Position numbers and translations under genes: made by a program. Positions 46,460 through 57,270 of a stretch of DNA of 64,000 bases are shown piece after piece (position 1 is the first letter of the stretch; each line of letters opens with the position of its first letter). Source of the stretch: Trichobilharzia szidati (lineage: Eukaryota > Platyhelminthes > Trematoda > Strigeidida > Schistosomatidae); contig OX235271.1 of NCBI GenBank assembly GCA_944472155.2, positions 106,529,256 through 106,593,255 of the forward strand, given 5' to 3'. Below the pieces are notes generated by a model that made no database searches, was not told the DNA's origin, and was given only the letters and a program-made list of their open reading frames with translations.

Positions 46460-47215
46460 ATGGAAAGAAGTCAGAAGAAGCATCAAAGATAGGACTTCAG
46501 GTGAACATAGAGAAAACAGAGGTGATGAAGATTCCTGGACAAGAACAACAACAACAACAGACAACAATCAGCATAAATGGGAGAAACCTGAAAGAAACAA
46601 CCTTACCACCTGGGAAGCATCGTTTCAACTACAGGCGGAACTGACGAGGATATCAAAGCAAGAATCGGAAAAGCAAGACAAGCTTTCACTACTCTCAAGT
46701 CTGTGTGGAGGTCAACAGCACTCAGCATTAAAAACAAGATCCGGATTTTCAACTCGAATGTGAAGTCAGTGCCACTCTATACGGATCAGAGACTTGCACT
46801 GCGCGTCATAAAGAGCATCTCAAACAAACTAAAGACCTTCATTAACAGTTGTCTTCGCTCAATACTCAAGATCAGATGGCTGGCCAGAAAAGATCAGCAA
46901 CAGAGATCTCTGGGAGCGAACCAATCAGGAACCGATTGTGAAACAAATATGCAGGAAGAAATGGAGATGGATTGGCTATACTCTGAGGAAACCATCAAGT
47001 GACATCACTAGACAAGCCATTGCTCGAGTGGAACCCGAAAGGGAAGCGGCGAGTTGGTCGTCCAAGAGTGACTTGGAGGAGGTCATGTGAAGAGGAGATG
47101 AAAACGTGTGGGCAGACTTGGAGCCAGGTGAAAACTCTAACAGAGAACCGAACGCAATGGAGACGCACGGCTGAAGCCCTATGTTCCTCTAGGAATTAAA
47201 GGAAACAATAATAAT
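46460..47215 (+). pseudogene. RTE/SR2-type LINE, reverse transcriptase C-terminal part and 3' tail
   Basis: Motifs follow the family order across several frames: 'GLQVNIEKTEVMKIPG' (46480s), 'RIGKARQAFTTLKSVW' (about 46660-46715), 'RSTALSIKNKIRIFNSNVKS' (46705-46765), '[20 protein letters not shown]', 'DLWERTNQ' and '[14 protein letters not shown]' (family: RWRWIGHTLRK). In 46999-47199 come '[20 protein letters not shown]' and 'NRTQWRRTAEALCSSRN'. It ends with TGTTCCTCTAGGAATTAAAG and an AATAAT tail. The copy is 5'-truncated, with at least four frame changes. Best-preserved RTE copy here. Confidence 0.85.
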
Positions 47216-47219
47216 ATAT

Positions 47220-48730
47220 AATAAATGGAAAGAAATTGACTTCAGACTATTGTATTAGCATAAATTATAAGTAAAGAAAATACTTATGTTGTGACCAAAA
47301 TAATATATCAGACATAATTATGTTCGCTTATCAGATTTTTTTAAGAAATAACCTTAAACATTTGTTGACTTTTCATAAATTTAAAAATTTGTAGATAAAA
47401 TGACACAAGTATTTATTGTTTCAGTCTTTTATGTCTTGTAAAGTTTTCTTTTCTCAAAATTGAAGGGGTTAAGATAAGTAAAGTATTTGTGAAATATGAA
47501 ATTCTCAAAATAGAGTGGCAGATGGAACTAGTCTTCTAGTCCTAAAGGGAGTGTTAGTGAAGTGTATTTAAAAATTCATGGTTATTAAAATTTATGCTTA
47601 AACTTCAGTGTTCTTAATAGGTGAACATGAGTTGAATGGAGAAGGCATGTATGGAGAAATGTAAATAAATGGGATATCTGTTGAAAATAATCAATAATGC
47701 TAAGTGAGTCCTTCAAATGAAAGGTGTGGCCATCTTATAAAGGAGTGGACTTCGAAGAATTATTTACCAGTGACCTTTACTTATGTTTTGTTAATATTTT
47801 CTACAGTTATTTGTTCGAGAACCGTTATGGCATATTTGTTTTATTTAATGTTTAATCACAGTGACAAAGTACGCTATTCTCCTACATCTATGAATCCTCG
47901 CTAGCTCTACATGACGTCAATCTATAAGTGAAGTTCTGAGGTGCAAGTGTGAGCAGATAAACAAGTGTTTGCTGTTTGACTGGACAATATATTGTGACTT
48001 GTATCAGTACACAATTGTAACTGTGATCTTGTATGAAAAACACAAGAGATCTAACCAGATACGTGACTGTTTGAGTATAAGAATGACATCACGTTCACTG
48101 ATTTGGAGAAACACTGTTCAATGATTGTGAATGCTCAGCTCCATATTTTCCAAAAACATTTTTCAGGTACACGCAGACAGTAAATGTTGACAAAAACCAA
48201 AGTTAGAGTAAGAATTCTATTGCCTGAGTCTTCCATTTCAGATTAAAACTTAATCATAATTAAGTGTGCAAAGATCACTGTTAACGCCGAAGTATTTAGT
48301 AGACAACAGCGTAAAGTGCTCAGACATTCGATTCTATTAGCCAAGTTTATAATCAAAGATAGAAATTTTAGTAACCCGTAGTTGGTGGTGACAGAAATTG
48401 CTTCATAATATGATTAGTCGATTTATGCTTACCCACCTATCGGCTGTGTAAACTGTTTTGTTTTCTTACAGTCTTGACTGAATCAATGGACAAATGTTTA
48501 ACTTACGTCACACTTTATTGTTGCTTTCAATAATAATTTCTTAAATATTCACTTTACAACGTCAAAATTCCTTTGTTTCAAACAGCCGAATTGCTTATTG
48601 TTCGAATAATCACAAGGTAGCTCGGCCCATTCCTTCTCATTTTTAACATACGTTTCGTAACACTTCCAAACTGTCCTTGCACTTTTCGAAATTCCTGTTC
48701 TTGCAGCTGGTTTATTCTTATTATATATAC
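47220..48730. other. No gene recognised
   Basis: The frame at 47704-47904 has no motif. No recognised repeat copy. Confidence 0.35.
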
Positions 48731-48734
48731 GTAC

Positions 48735-48935
48735 GTACCTAGGTGGTAAAGAGGTAGAATGCTCACCAACCACGCATGTAGACGGAGGCTCGATCCGCTT
48801 CTGACTCCACTAAAACTCGCTTAGCTGGTAGTAAGGCTGGTAAAGAGGGGAAGTTGAACGTGAGACTAGCAACTCCAACCCGTGAAAATAAACCGCTTCT
48901 ACTGAAACACCATAGTTACAGCTCAACTCGTAACG
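48735..48935 (+). repeat. SINE family C, tRNA-Gly-like head and body
   Basis: Head: GTGGTAAAGAGGTAGAATGC, TCACCAACCACGCATG, and a B-box-like AGGCTCGATCCGCTTC. Body: CGCTTAGCTGGTAGTAAGGC, TGGTAAAGAGGGGAAGTTG, AGACTAGCAACTCC and CGTGAAAATAAACCGC. The body matches the minus-strand copy at 56160-56378. It is followed by a TA run at 48943-48962. Confidence 0.65.
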
Positions 48936-48964
48936 CAAAGGAATAATATATATATATATATACT

Positions 48965-50710
48965 ACCATTCCTGACTAATTGAGGTTGTAGATTATTCGT
49001 TTGAAGGGTTGTACTCATATCTATCAATTCATGAAGTTCTGTTTTCATCGCTTAACTAACCATATCTATTTATTTTGTCAGACATAGATCCTAAGTGACA
49101 TTACAGTTCGTGCTATTTAATAGATCGATTCTTCTGAATACGGAAACACTAAAATTTCTTCGTAAGCATTTGCTTTATTAACTAAATAAGCTTTAGAAGA
49201 TTTATCAGACTTCAAAGCTGATTTATTTACTTTTTTTAAAAGATATCCATTGGATTCATCTCTTAGTTTCACAAATCATTCTATATTTTCTGATTGATGC
49301 TAGGTGGAAATCCTATCGGCACCTTTGAAATAACGACATTGTCATTGATGTAGACTAATAAAAATTCATTTAACTTTTAAATCAGTGTGACTATAAAATG
49401 TTGAAGATTTGCTGTTCAATATGTATTCGTTCCCAAATATTATTTTTTAATGTTTGGATTCTTGAAATAATTATCAGTAATTCACTATACTTAAATATTA
49501 TTCATACATTCCAAGTTTCATAAACAAAAACTTCTGTAAAGTTAAATTATTGTTCCCAAATGAAAAATAAAACATAATTTTTGAAGGAGACGCTTCCTTT
49601 GCAGATATTTCAGTTTCATGGAGGATGCAAAAGCATAGATATGTATGGGTTTAAAAAAGGTTAATAACAGAATTGTACATTTATATGAATGTTGAAATTT
49701 AGATAATAGTTATAGGCAAAGTTGTACCGCAATAATATTGACAAGGTTTACGTCTGAATCGTGAAATTTCTACTTCATCAATGATTACCTACTGCGTAAA
49801 TGTCAATTCTTATAATAATTTAGACGGCTAAAGTACAAAGTAAACTAAAATAAGAACATACGAAAATAATTAAATATGGCGTGCTGTCTGTTGGAAGACT
49901 AACCATACTTAGCAGTGGGATAAGTGAGTATGGAAAGATGTAAGGGTAAAGAAAATTTTCCTTACGACGAATTCTATTAACTGACAGTATATACTACATA
50001 TGTAACTACATTGAATTCAAAAGCACAACACTTACTTCTCCTGACAGCCATCTGTAGGAACCAAACATCAAGGGTAGCTTTAACATTCAATTCAAATTCG
50101 ATGAACCATTCTGCATATAAAAGCATCATATCACCATGGTGTCTCCTCGTAGCCCACTCAGCTGATTATTTCATTGTCAGCATTGAAGATAACATCCTGG
50201 ATTATTTCATCATTCAACTTCAACTTTACTAGAGATATACCTCGTCTTTTGACGGCGGCTCACTTTATTCACTCAGCTTCCTAAATTTTCGTCCAGCATA
50301 ATCCATAGACTTATCTCGTTTTTTATTGTATTAACCAGTAATTTATTCTCCTGGATCGCTACATGAACGTGTGCACAATTTTGATTTACTTTCAAAGTAA
50401 TGATGAACAGTTCTTGAAGGAAAAATTTTGTACAAGATCGGATCTTGCTTCTAACGGAAAAAAATTGTGGCACACGATGTACTGCTGATTACTACTTTGC
50501 TTGAAATTCCTGTACTAAAAGTGAATACTTTGCAATTAAATATGCCAAGAATTCAGTAATATGTGTTGACACTTTGTCTAGAATAAGGCTGTTATTCTTA
50601 ATATTACAACTAATTTGGTTATCTGTGTTGAAAACTTTGATTTAGATAATATGCTTAACATTTTCTACGTATCACAATCTACAAAAGAATACGCTCTGGA
50701 AGGAGGGTAA
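48965..50710. other. No gene recognised
   Basis: The frames at 50011-50232 (+) and 50273-50473 (-) lack motifs. The final part may be decayed PLE sequence upstream of the foldback. Confidence 0.35.
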
Positions 50711-50713
50711 CAC

Positions 50714-50970
50714 CTGTCTTTTAATTCCATTATGGGTAAAATTTGTTTTGATAAAGTTTCAGTGTCATAAAGTAATATTTATTGATGACGTTTTGAACAC
50801 AATTTATTGCTCATGATCACCTTGATATGATTATGAGCAATAAATTGTGCGCGAAAAGTCGTCAATAAACATTACTGTATAACACTGTGAGACTTTATCA
50901 AAACAAATTTTACCCATAATGGAATTATACTCTATTACAGTGCACAAGTTTTATTCTGTCTTTTAATTCC
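50714..50970. mobile_element. Foldback (inverted-repeat) element inside a PLE fragment
   Basis: Arms of about 95 bases, 50723-50820 and 50828-50926, are near-perfect reverse complements: AATTCCATTATGGGTAAAAT and TTGTTTTGATAAAGT on the left, mirrored on the right, with a few changes (one arm GTTTTGAACAC, the other GTGCGCGAAAAG). The 15-base sequence CTGTCTTTTAATTCC occurs on both sides (50714-50728 and 50956-50970). It partly overlaps the left arm and lies about 30 bases beyond the right arm, which may mark a duplicated target. No coding capacity. Confidence 0.8.
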
Positions 50971-51110
50971 TGGATATGATAATTGCTAGAGGAGCAGATA
51001 GCTCTATCCTTAGGTCTGTGTACAGGAAGCCAAAATGGACCACAAAACGAAATTTAGTACATTTGTTATACCCGAAGGATTAGGAAAATTTATTTGAAAG
51101 ATACAGTAGA
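50940..51110 (+). pseudogene. Penelope-like element, post-palm RT fragment
   Basis: Encodes 'GADSSILRSVYRKPKWTTKR' and 'NLVHLLYP', the R-x-x-Y-R-K-P-T-W-T and R-N-L-V motifs that follow the palm in PLE reverse transcriptases. It lies immediately right of the foldback, which probably separated it from upstream sequence. No endonuclease was recognised downstream. Confidence 0.65.
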
Positions 51111-51559
51111 GATTGAACATAAACTTTTTAGTGAAGTCTTGTTGGAAAGTGGATATCTACCATGATTCGTTGTCTGAAACATGAGAGAATATCTGAGGTT
51201 AATAAAGTCCGTAACTGTTCCAAAGAGAACTCTCTTCATGAATTCAGGGCTATAAGATGAAGCCGACGGTAGAATTCCCAAGTAGTCTTTCCAAGTGTAT
51301 GGAAAAAAATTTCATGCAGTTATTATTGAGAATAACGTTTTCGATAAAACTGTTGATTCAGATATGCAATTAGGACAAGATATTACTTCTGGTCACTTTA
51401 ATGCATATTTATAGCTTAATTTGTTCATGAGGAGCAAAGCATATAAACCATTCAAAAGGTTGAGTCCGTTTGCGAATTTCGGAAACTGTCCATCTTAATT
51501 AGGCAGAAGACAAGAAGAACATCATTAGGTCTATGCTAGAAAACCATGTCAGATATGGA

Positions 51560-51745
51560 CACCAGAAACATCTGTATAACCGCTTCACGATGATGTATAG
51601 AGTCTCCCAATAAACAGAAGACAAATAGTTCAGCGAAGAGTCTCTTTTCGGCGAATTCATTTTCATAGCTGTACAATCGCAAATATATATGGTTGTTTTG
51701 TATGTGTGTGTACATTAAATTTGTCAAAGGAAAATACAATTAGTA
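51560..51745 (-). repeat. PLE long-repeat (pLTR) fragment
   Basis: Minus strand reads GCGATTGTACAGCTATGAAA, ATGAATTCGCCGAAAAGAGA and CTCTTCGCTGAACTATTTG, following the signature CGATTGTACAGCTT...TTCGTTGCAAGGAGTCTTTTC of the arm at 35598-35640. Confidence 0.55.
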
Positions 51746-51749
51746 AGTT

Positions 51750-53030
51750 CAGATGTATTGGATGTTGATATAAGAGCGTAGTAACAAGGGTGATGAGTTG
51801 TCACAAACGATTGTTAAAGAAGAGTTGCGTAATAACATGAATAGTGCAATGAAAGAGTTGCACTCAGGGTGTACATGGAAACAAAATATACGGAATTACA
51901 CAAGGGTTTTAAGTAAAAAAATAAGCAAACAAACAAAAGTTAAGTCAAATCAAACAAACAAACAAAGGAAAGTTAAGTCAAATCTCCCAATAAACCAAAC
52001 GGACTCGGAATGCTTCATCTATACATGTCCAAATCACTGGCTAGTCAGGACCTTAAACTTCACCTTATTTGCGTTTTCATAGACAAATTAACATTCATGC
52101 CATAATTTTGTCTAATTTTTTGTTTGATGTTTAGTTTGTTATAATAATTAAAATGACTATTTTATGATCACTATTACTGATTATTAATAGCATTGCATTT
52201 CTCATCATACAGACTTCATTTAAACACTTTACTTTATTTCCATAATATTTTGTCCGTTTCGTATATTTGTACTGACTAAGTAATTTTTGCGCTTACTATA
52301 TAATACTAATTTCCGTTTCTTAATCTACACTTACACATTCTCTTCCACATTATTCCTCAATTTACGTAAAACAGTCTCCAGAACACAATTACCAGTATTT
52401 GATTGGTTTTATGAATTCTCTGTTAAATGTAAATACAGTTTTAGAAAATGAATCGTCGAAAAGAAAATTTTCTTCAATGTTACGTTTTTTCTTTTACAAC
52501 TGAATGCAGGAATTTTCTGTCTATGATTGAATATGTGTACATTTATCAGAATGAATGCAAAGAAATTAAAAGCAAGAGGAATGAGGTATTTTCGTTTAAG
52601 ATGAAAATGAGATAAAATAAGTGAATAGAGGATTTCAAGCCATGACTTTATTGCACATTGATTTCACGGTAACGAATAGAATAAAAAAGTGTGTTTTTTT
52701 ATCGAGAATTTCCGGCTTCATATAATGAATTATTTTTGGCTATATACAGACATGAAACAAATATGAGCATATCCCTTCTGTCAAATTTAATATGTCGTGA
52801 GCAATGCTATTGCAAAATGAATTAAAGGCTATGTGTTTATGCAAGATGGATAAATCCATTATCTTTAGGTTTCTTTAACTCGACCAAGATGGGTTTGGTA
52901 TATTGATTATCATGAGATATATCTTCCTTGGTGGAAATTCTACCGACGTATGAGCATAAGTGAAGGTGAATACATCAGTACACACAAAAATCAACAATAG
53001 AAGTAAAATTTCTTTTATGCTAAAATGGTC
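51750..53030. other. No gene recognised; AAAC-rich simple sequence at 51925-51985
   Basis: The run contains two imperfect units of AAACAAACAAA and GTTAAGTCAAATC. Nothing else was recognised. Confidence 0.4.
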
Positions 53031-53034
53031 TTAT

Positions 53035-53165
53035 TATTATTGTTCTCTTGAGGTCCAAGTGGAACATAGAACTTCAACAGCACGTCTTTATTTTTCCTAT
53101 TCTCCGCAATCCTCTTCAGCTGGCCCCACCATTTCCTATACACTTAAGACGGACTAACAGTTAGA
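53035..53165 (-). repeat. RTE LINE 3' tail fragment
   Basis: TTATTATTATTGTTCTCTTG, GGTCCAAGTGGAACATAGAA and CTTCAACAGCACGTC match the order seen at 61580-61640 (TTATTATTGCC, AGTTCCTAGAGGAACATAGG, TTTCAGCTGTACGTC). Only the last 130 bases of the LINE remain. Confidence 0.65.
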
Positions 53166-53284
53166 AGAGAAATCAATCTTCTTATTTTTGTCTTCAAAAT
53201 AATCCCAAGTATTCGACTGGCCAAATCACATACCAGTGTGTATTAATGTTTAAATTTTTTGTTCTTGCAGTGGTTTTGTCTAAA

Positions 53285-53313
53285 TATTACATAGTCTAAT
53301 AGACTATGTAATA
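53285..53313. repeat. Perfect 13-bp hairpin
   Basis: TATTACATAGTCT-AAT-AGACTATGTAATA. A perfect inverted repeat with a three-base loop in otherwise plain sequence. Confidence 0.85.
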
Positions 53314-53639
53314 CATAAAGGCTATCCATTCCCCATATATTATCCTTTGAATCTACATGTTTATTCCATAGAGATTTGTCGCAAGGGTAAGGTAACACGG
53401 CCTATCCAGCTTACAACCAAATTAATCTGCTATTATTTGTCCGAATATCAATATCTGGCAAATTGATGAAATGAACGTTGCTGTAGACAGAAAAATCTTC
53501 TCTGAAACTATAGCTTAAATATACAGTTATGCTGAATCAGTCACATTATAGTTTCTGTTTATAGTCTACAATTTCTTGAATGCCACACTAGAATTACGCC
53601 TATAGCGCTTTATTTCACCTAAATGTTTTTGTGAAATTT

Positions 53640-53800
53640 TAACTTTTTAATTGATTCTGTAAGGCATGACTTAATAACAATAGTAAAGCTTTATTTCACA
53701 CAATATGTGAACATATAATACAGACATTTTCGGCGAATTTAGTTCCAAAATAATTCCTCTTCAGACAGAATTTTAATGTAAAGCAATAATCTGAAGTACA
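53640..53800 (-). repeat. PLE long-repeat-like segment carrying a hammerhead motif
   Basis: No coding sequence is attached. Assigned because the text TTCGCCGAAAATGTC after CTGAAGAGG is the arrangement typical of hammerheads in PLE terminal repeats. Confidence 0.45.
53715..53772 (-). ncRNA. Hammerhead-like ribozyme with intact core boxes
   Basis: Minus strand: CTGAAGA (53764-53758, matching CTGANGA), stem II starting GGAATT and closing AATTCGCC, GAAA (53731-53728), a minimal stem III and GTC (53725-53723) as cleavage triplet. All invariant core bases I can check are present. Stem I pairing is weak by eye, so activity is uncertain. Confidence 0.5.
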
Positions 53801-54990
53801 TCATTCGTCATAGTGTTGGTGCATAAGAGGAGAGAACCATTTCTGAACATTTTTCCTTCAATTCCTTCCATGACTGCATAGAGTGGAGACTAATTAAATA
53901 TGCGCACGAATTCATGTATTGTTCATCTGAAATAACTGCTTGATTAAAACAATAAGAAGTGTAGAAGAGTTTTAGCATTTTTGTGGATGAAAATTCTGGT
54001 GCCCCAGTGATTTAAGCACGTCACCAGATTACTTCATTACAAAACGCGTGGAGATGAATTTACCTTTTTAATACGGATATGTGATTAAGGGTTTTCTGAT
54101 ACATTTATTGGACACATTTTTCCAAAATGATGTAGTTTATGATCCTTCACTTTTTGATTCCATGGAACTTCAAAAACATGAATAAAACAGAACTTCAAAA
54201 CAATGCTTGAAATTGGTTTTCATGCATATATTATTCCAAAATAATATGCAGCATATTTCGAAATAGTCTGTCAGTAGCACTTTATTAATGATTTTCGTTT
54301 CATCTTCGAGAACAGCAGCCAAGCAAAGGAATCCTTAGCCTAATTTTCTGAAAGCCTAAAACTCTCATAACCTTTTGTTGACTAAGAGATATTCACTTTC
54401 GAAATACTGTATATACGATTTACTCAAGCGGTTATTTTCAACTTTCTTTGCAGTTAGACTAATTTAAATCATCATCAAATGGTTGGCCTTTACTCATTAA
54501 ATATTTGTAAACTATGTCCATTTGTTCATCTGCTTATTTAATAATGTAACCTCATTTCTCCTCCTGTTATTTTTGTTTCTGTTTCTGACATTTTTTCCAC
54601 TCATGGAGAGCCAATCAATCACTTTAACTTAACCTTCTTTGGATTTCTCATTTTATCTTTTGTATGCTGAGTTTATTTAAGTCATTTCTGAGTGTTGACT
54701 AGTTTTCGACTAATCTAGTGAATTAAACAGCGTTAGTAGTTGTCGGTTGTCAGTTTCGACGTTATGGGGTGTAGGTGGTTGTCAAGACACCTGATTAATA
54801 ATAAAGGTTTGTCTTTTCTCTTCTTCTTCTTCCACTTTTCAAATTTATTACGCGAATCACTTTCATTGGTCACTATTAACTAGTGTGATGTGTCTAGTCT
54901 TTTCTTTGGCGTAGACTTAATTCTTTCAGTCAGGTTTGCAATGTGGCCACCATTCTAGGTAGTTCACCATCATGGTGCACTTTGACTTGT
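53801..54990. other. No gene recognised
   Basis: Only short frames. No recognised repeat copy. Confidence 0.35.
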
Positions 54991-54995
54991 TGATG

Positions 54996-55034
54996 TGAGA
55001 TGGTTGGAGGCAATAGGCAGGCAGCCTTGGACCT
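54996..55034 (-). repeat. Inverted SINE family B tail fragment
   Basis: AGATGGTTGGAGGCAATAGG, CAGGCAGCCTTGG is the reverse complement of the family B tail at 37440-37475 (AAGGCTTCC..CAGTTGCCTCCAACCAT). It stands head-to-tail-inverted before the full copy at 55085. Confidence 0.7.
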
Positions 55035-55084
55035 TACTGATAGAGTTCAGTCTGCACCAAAGAAAGTACTAGACACACTTCACC

Positions 55085-55320
55085 AGTTACCAACAAGTGT
55101 TTAATCAAGGTATCCGATACAGCCCTACAGTAAGTCAATCGCGAGTCTGAATCCCTCAGTGATAACATGTCTGACTGCAGCACCGGTTGAAGCGGGTTCG
55201 AGTCTCAGAAGGGCTATTAGGTCCTTTGAGGTTGCAGATACGCCTTGCTGAATGGTGAGTGCCAACTAGCACGAAACTTAGGTTGAAGGTTTCCTGCTGA
55301 TTGCCTGCAACCATTTTAAG
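55085..55320 (+). repeat. SINE family B, near full-length
   Basis: Same order as 37236-37482: GTTACCAACAAGTGTTTAAT, GATACAGCCCTACAG, a tRNA-like head with CCCTCAGTGATAACATGTCT and GCGGGTTCGAGTCTCAGAAG, GGTTGCAGATACGCC, the hammerhead-like module and TTGCCTGCAACCATTTTAAG. Confidence 0.8.
55242..55290 (+). ncRNA. Hammerhead-like ribozyme module in SINE family B
   Basis: Stem I GCCTT with AAGGT, CTGA, four extra bases ATGG, TGA, stem II GTGC-CAACTA-GCAC (perfect), GAAAC, then TTAGGTT. Apart from the ATGG insertion it is a textbook type I core. One palindrome base has changed (ACTTAGGT from ACCTAGGT). Confidence 0.6.
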
Positions 55321-56155
55321 GAAATTTCTGTTTAAAAGAGCATAAGATATATTTCCACTATTTATGAAAAGAACAAATGTGTTTAAATAAGAACATTAAT
55401 GGTACTTACATAATTTAAGTGTTATGGAAAAAGTTTTCTAAAATTATTACAAAATTTCATATTCATATATGCATGATGTTAAGTGTTTTGCTGCTCATGT
55501 TTATGCACAAAACGTCTTGTTTTGGGGAGCATTATGCTTCAATGAAGATTTTGGCTGTGAGTGGCAGTGACTTCAATGCATGAACTTTATTGGTTACCTA
55601 AAGTCGGAGAAAGGCGGTAGTCAGAGTTAACCTAAAATTTATAAATTAAACAATTGTAAATTTGCTATTAAATATTGGTAGAATTATAAGGTCTTTGGAC
55701 TATCGATTATTATTCCGCTGGGTATGCAGTACAGTGAAATAGTTAATCATTACATAATGTTGTTTGTGCATCCGAAGGGGTATAAATATAGAATAATGTG
55801 TATGATTTTATAGGCCCTAGGTATTTAAAATCATATTAAACACATAACTTCAATTATGTTTGTGGTAGTTATATCTGTGATACTTGCTAGCACTTGAAGG
55901 AGAACCTGATGTGCCATACTAATTAAAACTAGTTAGTCAGATGTTTTATATCCCGATCAATGCCAGTGTTCCTAATGACCGGTCAAAGATATCTCTGCAG
56001 TCGCTATTGTTTCTTGTTTTTTGGAAATTTAGGAGTTAAATAGTCAGTGGAAGACATTGGGGAAAGCATTACTTTACTTGGTTGCAGTGTCTGCTGTAGG
56101 TTTCCTGGTGTTTGTGTTCAGAGGAAATCAGTTAACTGATAATGTTACTGGTTTT
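55321..56155. other. No gene recognised
   Basis: No motif-bearing frame or repeat copy. Confidence 0.35.
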
Positions 56156-56159
56156 TTTT

Positions 56160-56378
56160 AATTCCTTCACATTCCCAGTGGAACACAGAGGCTTGAAGTT
56201 TCGTCAGCACTGGTGTTTATTTTTACGGGATAAGGTTGCTGGCTTCATGCCCAACCTTCTCTCTTTACCAGTTCTATTGTTTGCTTAGCAAGGTAGAGGA
56301 GTGCGTTGGCCGGAGATCGAACCCCAAACCACGTGAGTGGTTGGCGAGCATTCTACCGCTGTGCCATTGACGCATAGT
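56160..56378 (-). repeat. SINE family C, full-length, tRNA-Gly-like head and RTE-like tail
   Basis: Minus strand: a 72-base tRNA-like head (TGCGTCA...TAACGCA-type acceptor, GGCACAGCGGTAGAATGCTC, AACCA/TGGTT anticodon stem with a six-base loop, GGGGTTCGATCTCC). It closely resembles tRNA-Gly(GCC) text. Then the body with GCTAAGCAAACAATAG, TGGTAAAGAGAGAAGGTTGG, CCAGCAACCTTATCCC and GTAAAAATAAACACC, and a tail TGTTCCACTGGGAATGTG like the RTE LINE tail. The tail suggests mobilisation by RTE enzymes. Confidence 0.75.
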
Positions 56379-57040
56379 GGAGCAGAACACTAGGCTTTGT
56401 GGTTTTGATTATTTACAATTATGTCACATATTTTTCTGAGTTATTTTACATTCTCTCAGGCTAAGAGTTTTATTCCTCTGTGAGTAAAGACACTGCCTGA
56501 GAACTTTATCTATGTATTTTTATTTCTTGGACTGATGTATTTCTCTTCATAATGTGACCAATATCCTATTCTGTCATGAAAAGATTTAAAATTCATTTAC
56601 AGCTGTCAGAGAAGAAATGCGCCATTTTCGGACATAATAGTCTTATTTTATAATCACATGCATCCTATTTCATCACGTCATTTTGTTTGGAATTCATTAA
56701 AAGTGACATCCATTTATATTTTTTAGTTCAAGAGAGGTAATAGACCGATGTGATATTCAATAAGTATTAAATTTTCAAAGTAATAATAACTTCATGCGAT
56801 TCAAAACACATGAAAAACTGTCTGGTAGAATGCTTTTGATAAAATAAGTTGAAGTATTGCTTATTTTTAATCTTATTGTCAGTGAATTTGTGATTTCATT
56901 TCTTTATACTCTTAAGTAAATCTTTAAAAAGCTTACTTTTTGCACAACAGAAAAATATTTGCTCAAGCAAGAAGTTTTTATTATTTAGTTCTTTTTTAAA
57001 GTGGTGGCTGATTTTTGTTGAAAAAAGGATTATTATTGAT
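56379..57040. other. No gene recognised
   Basis: No motif-bearing frame or repeat copy. Confidence 0.35.
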
Positions 57041-57044
57041 ACTA

Positions 57045-57180
57045 TCCTAATGAGTTCCTAATGGAACATATGGCCTCATTAGCATATCTCCATTCCCTTC
57101 TGTTCTCTGAATTCTTTCGTCCATAAGCCCTAATCTGTTTCGTACATGATCTACCCTATATTGCACTTGGACGTCAAACT
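57045..57180 (-). repeat. RTE LINE 3' tail fragment
   Basis: GAGTTCCTAATGGAACATAT, then GGCCTCATTAGCATATCTCC; order as in the tails at 20990 and 61600. Confidence 0.6.
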
Positions 57181-57194
57181 CATCGTTTCCGTCG

Positions 57195-57270
57195 CCTACT
57201 CAACTAGTCAATCATAAGCTTAGAAAACAGGGAAGGTTGGGCTTTGGTCTAGCAACTGTACCTCGGGAAA
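57195..57270 (+). repeat. SINE family C body fragment
   Basis: AAGCTTAGAAAACAGGGAAG, GTTGGGCTTTGGTCTAGCAA and CTCGGGAAAATA follow the family C body order. The head is missing or lies in the diverged CATCGTTTCCGTCGCC segment. Confidence 0.5.

Noticed and set aside
56305..56378. Functional tRNA-Gly gene
   Set aside because: The head is fused to a SINE body and LINE-like tail, and the anticodon loop is not seven bases.
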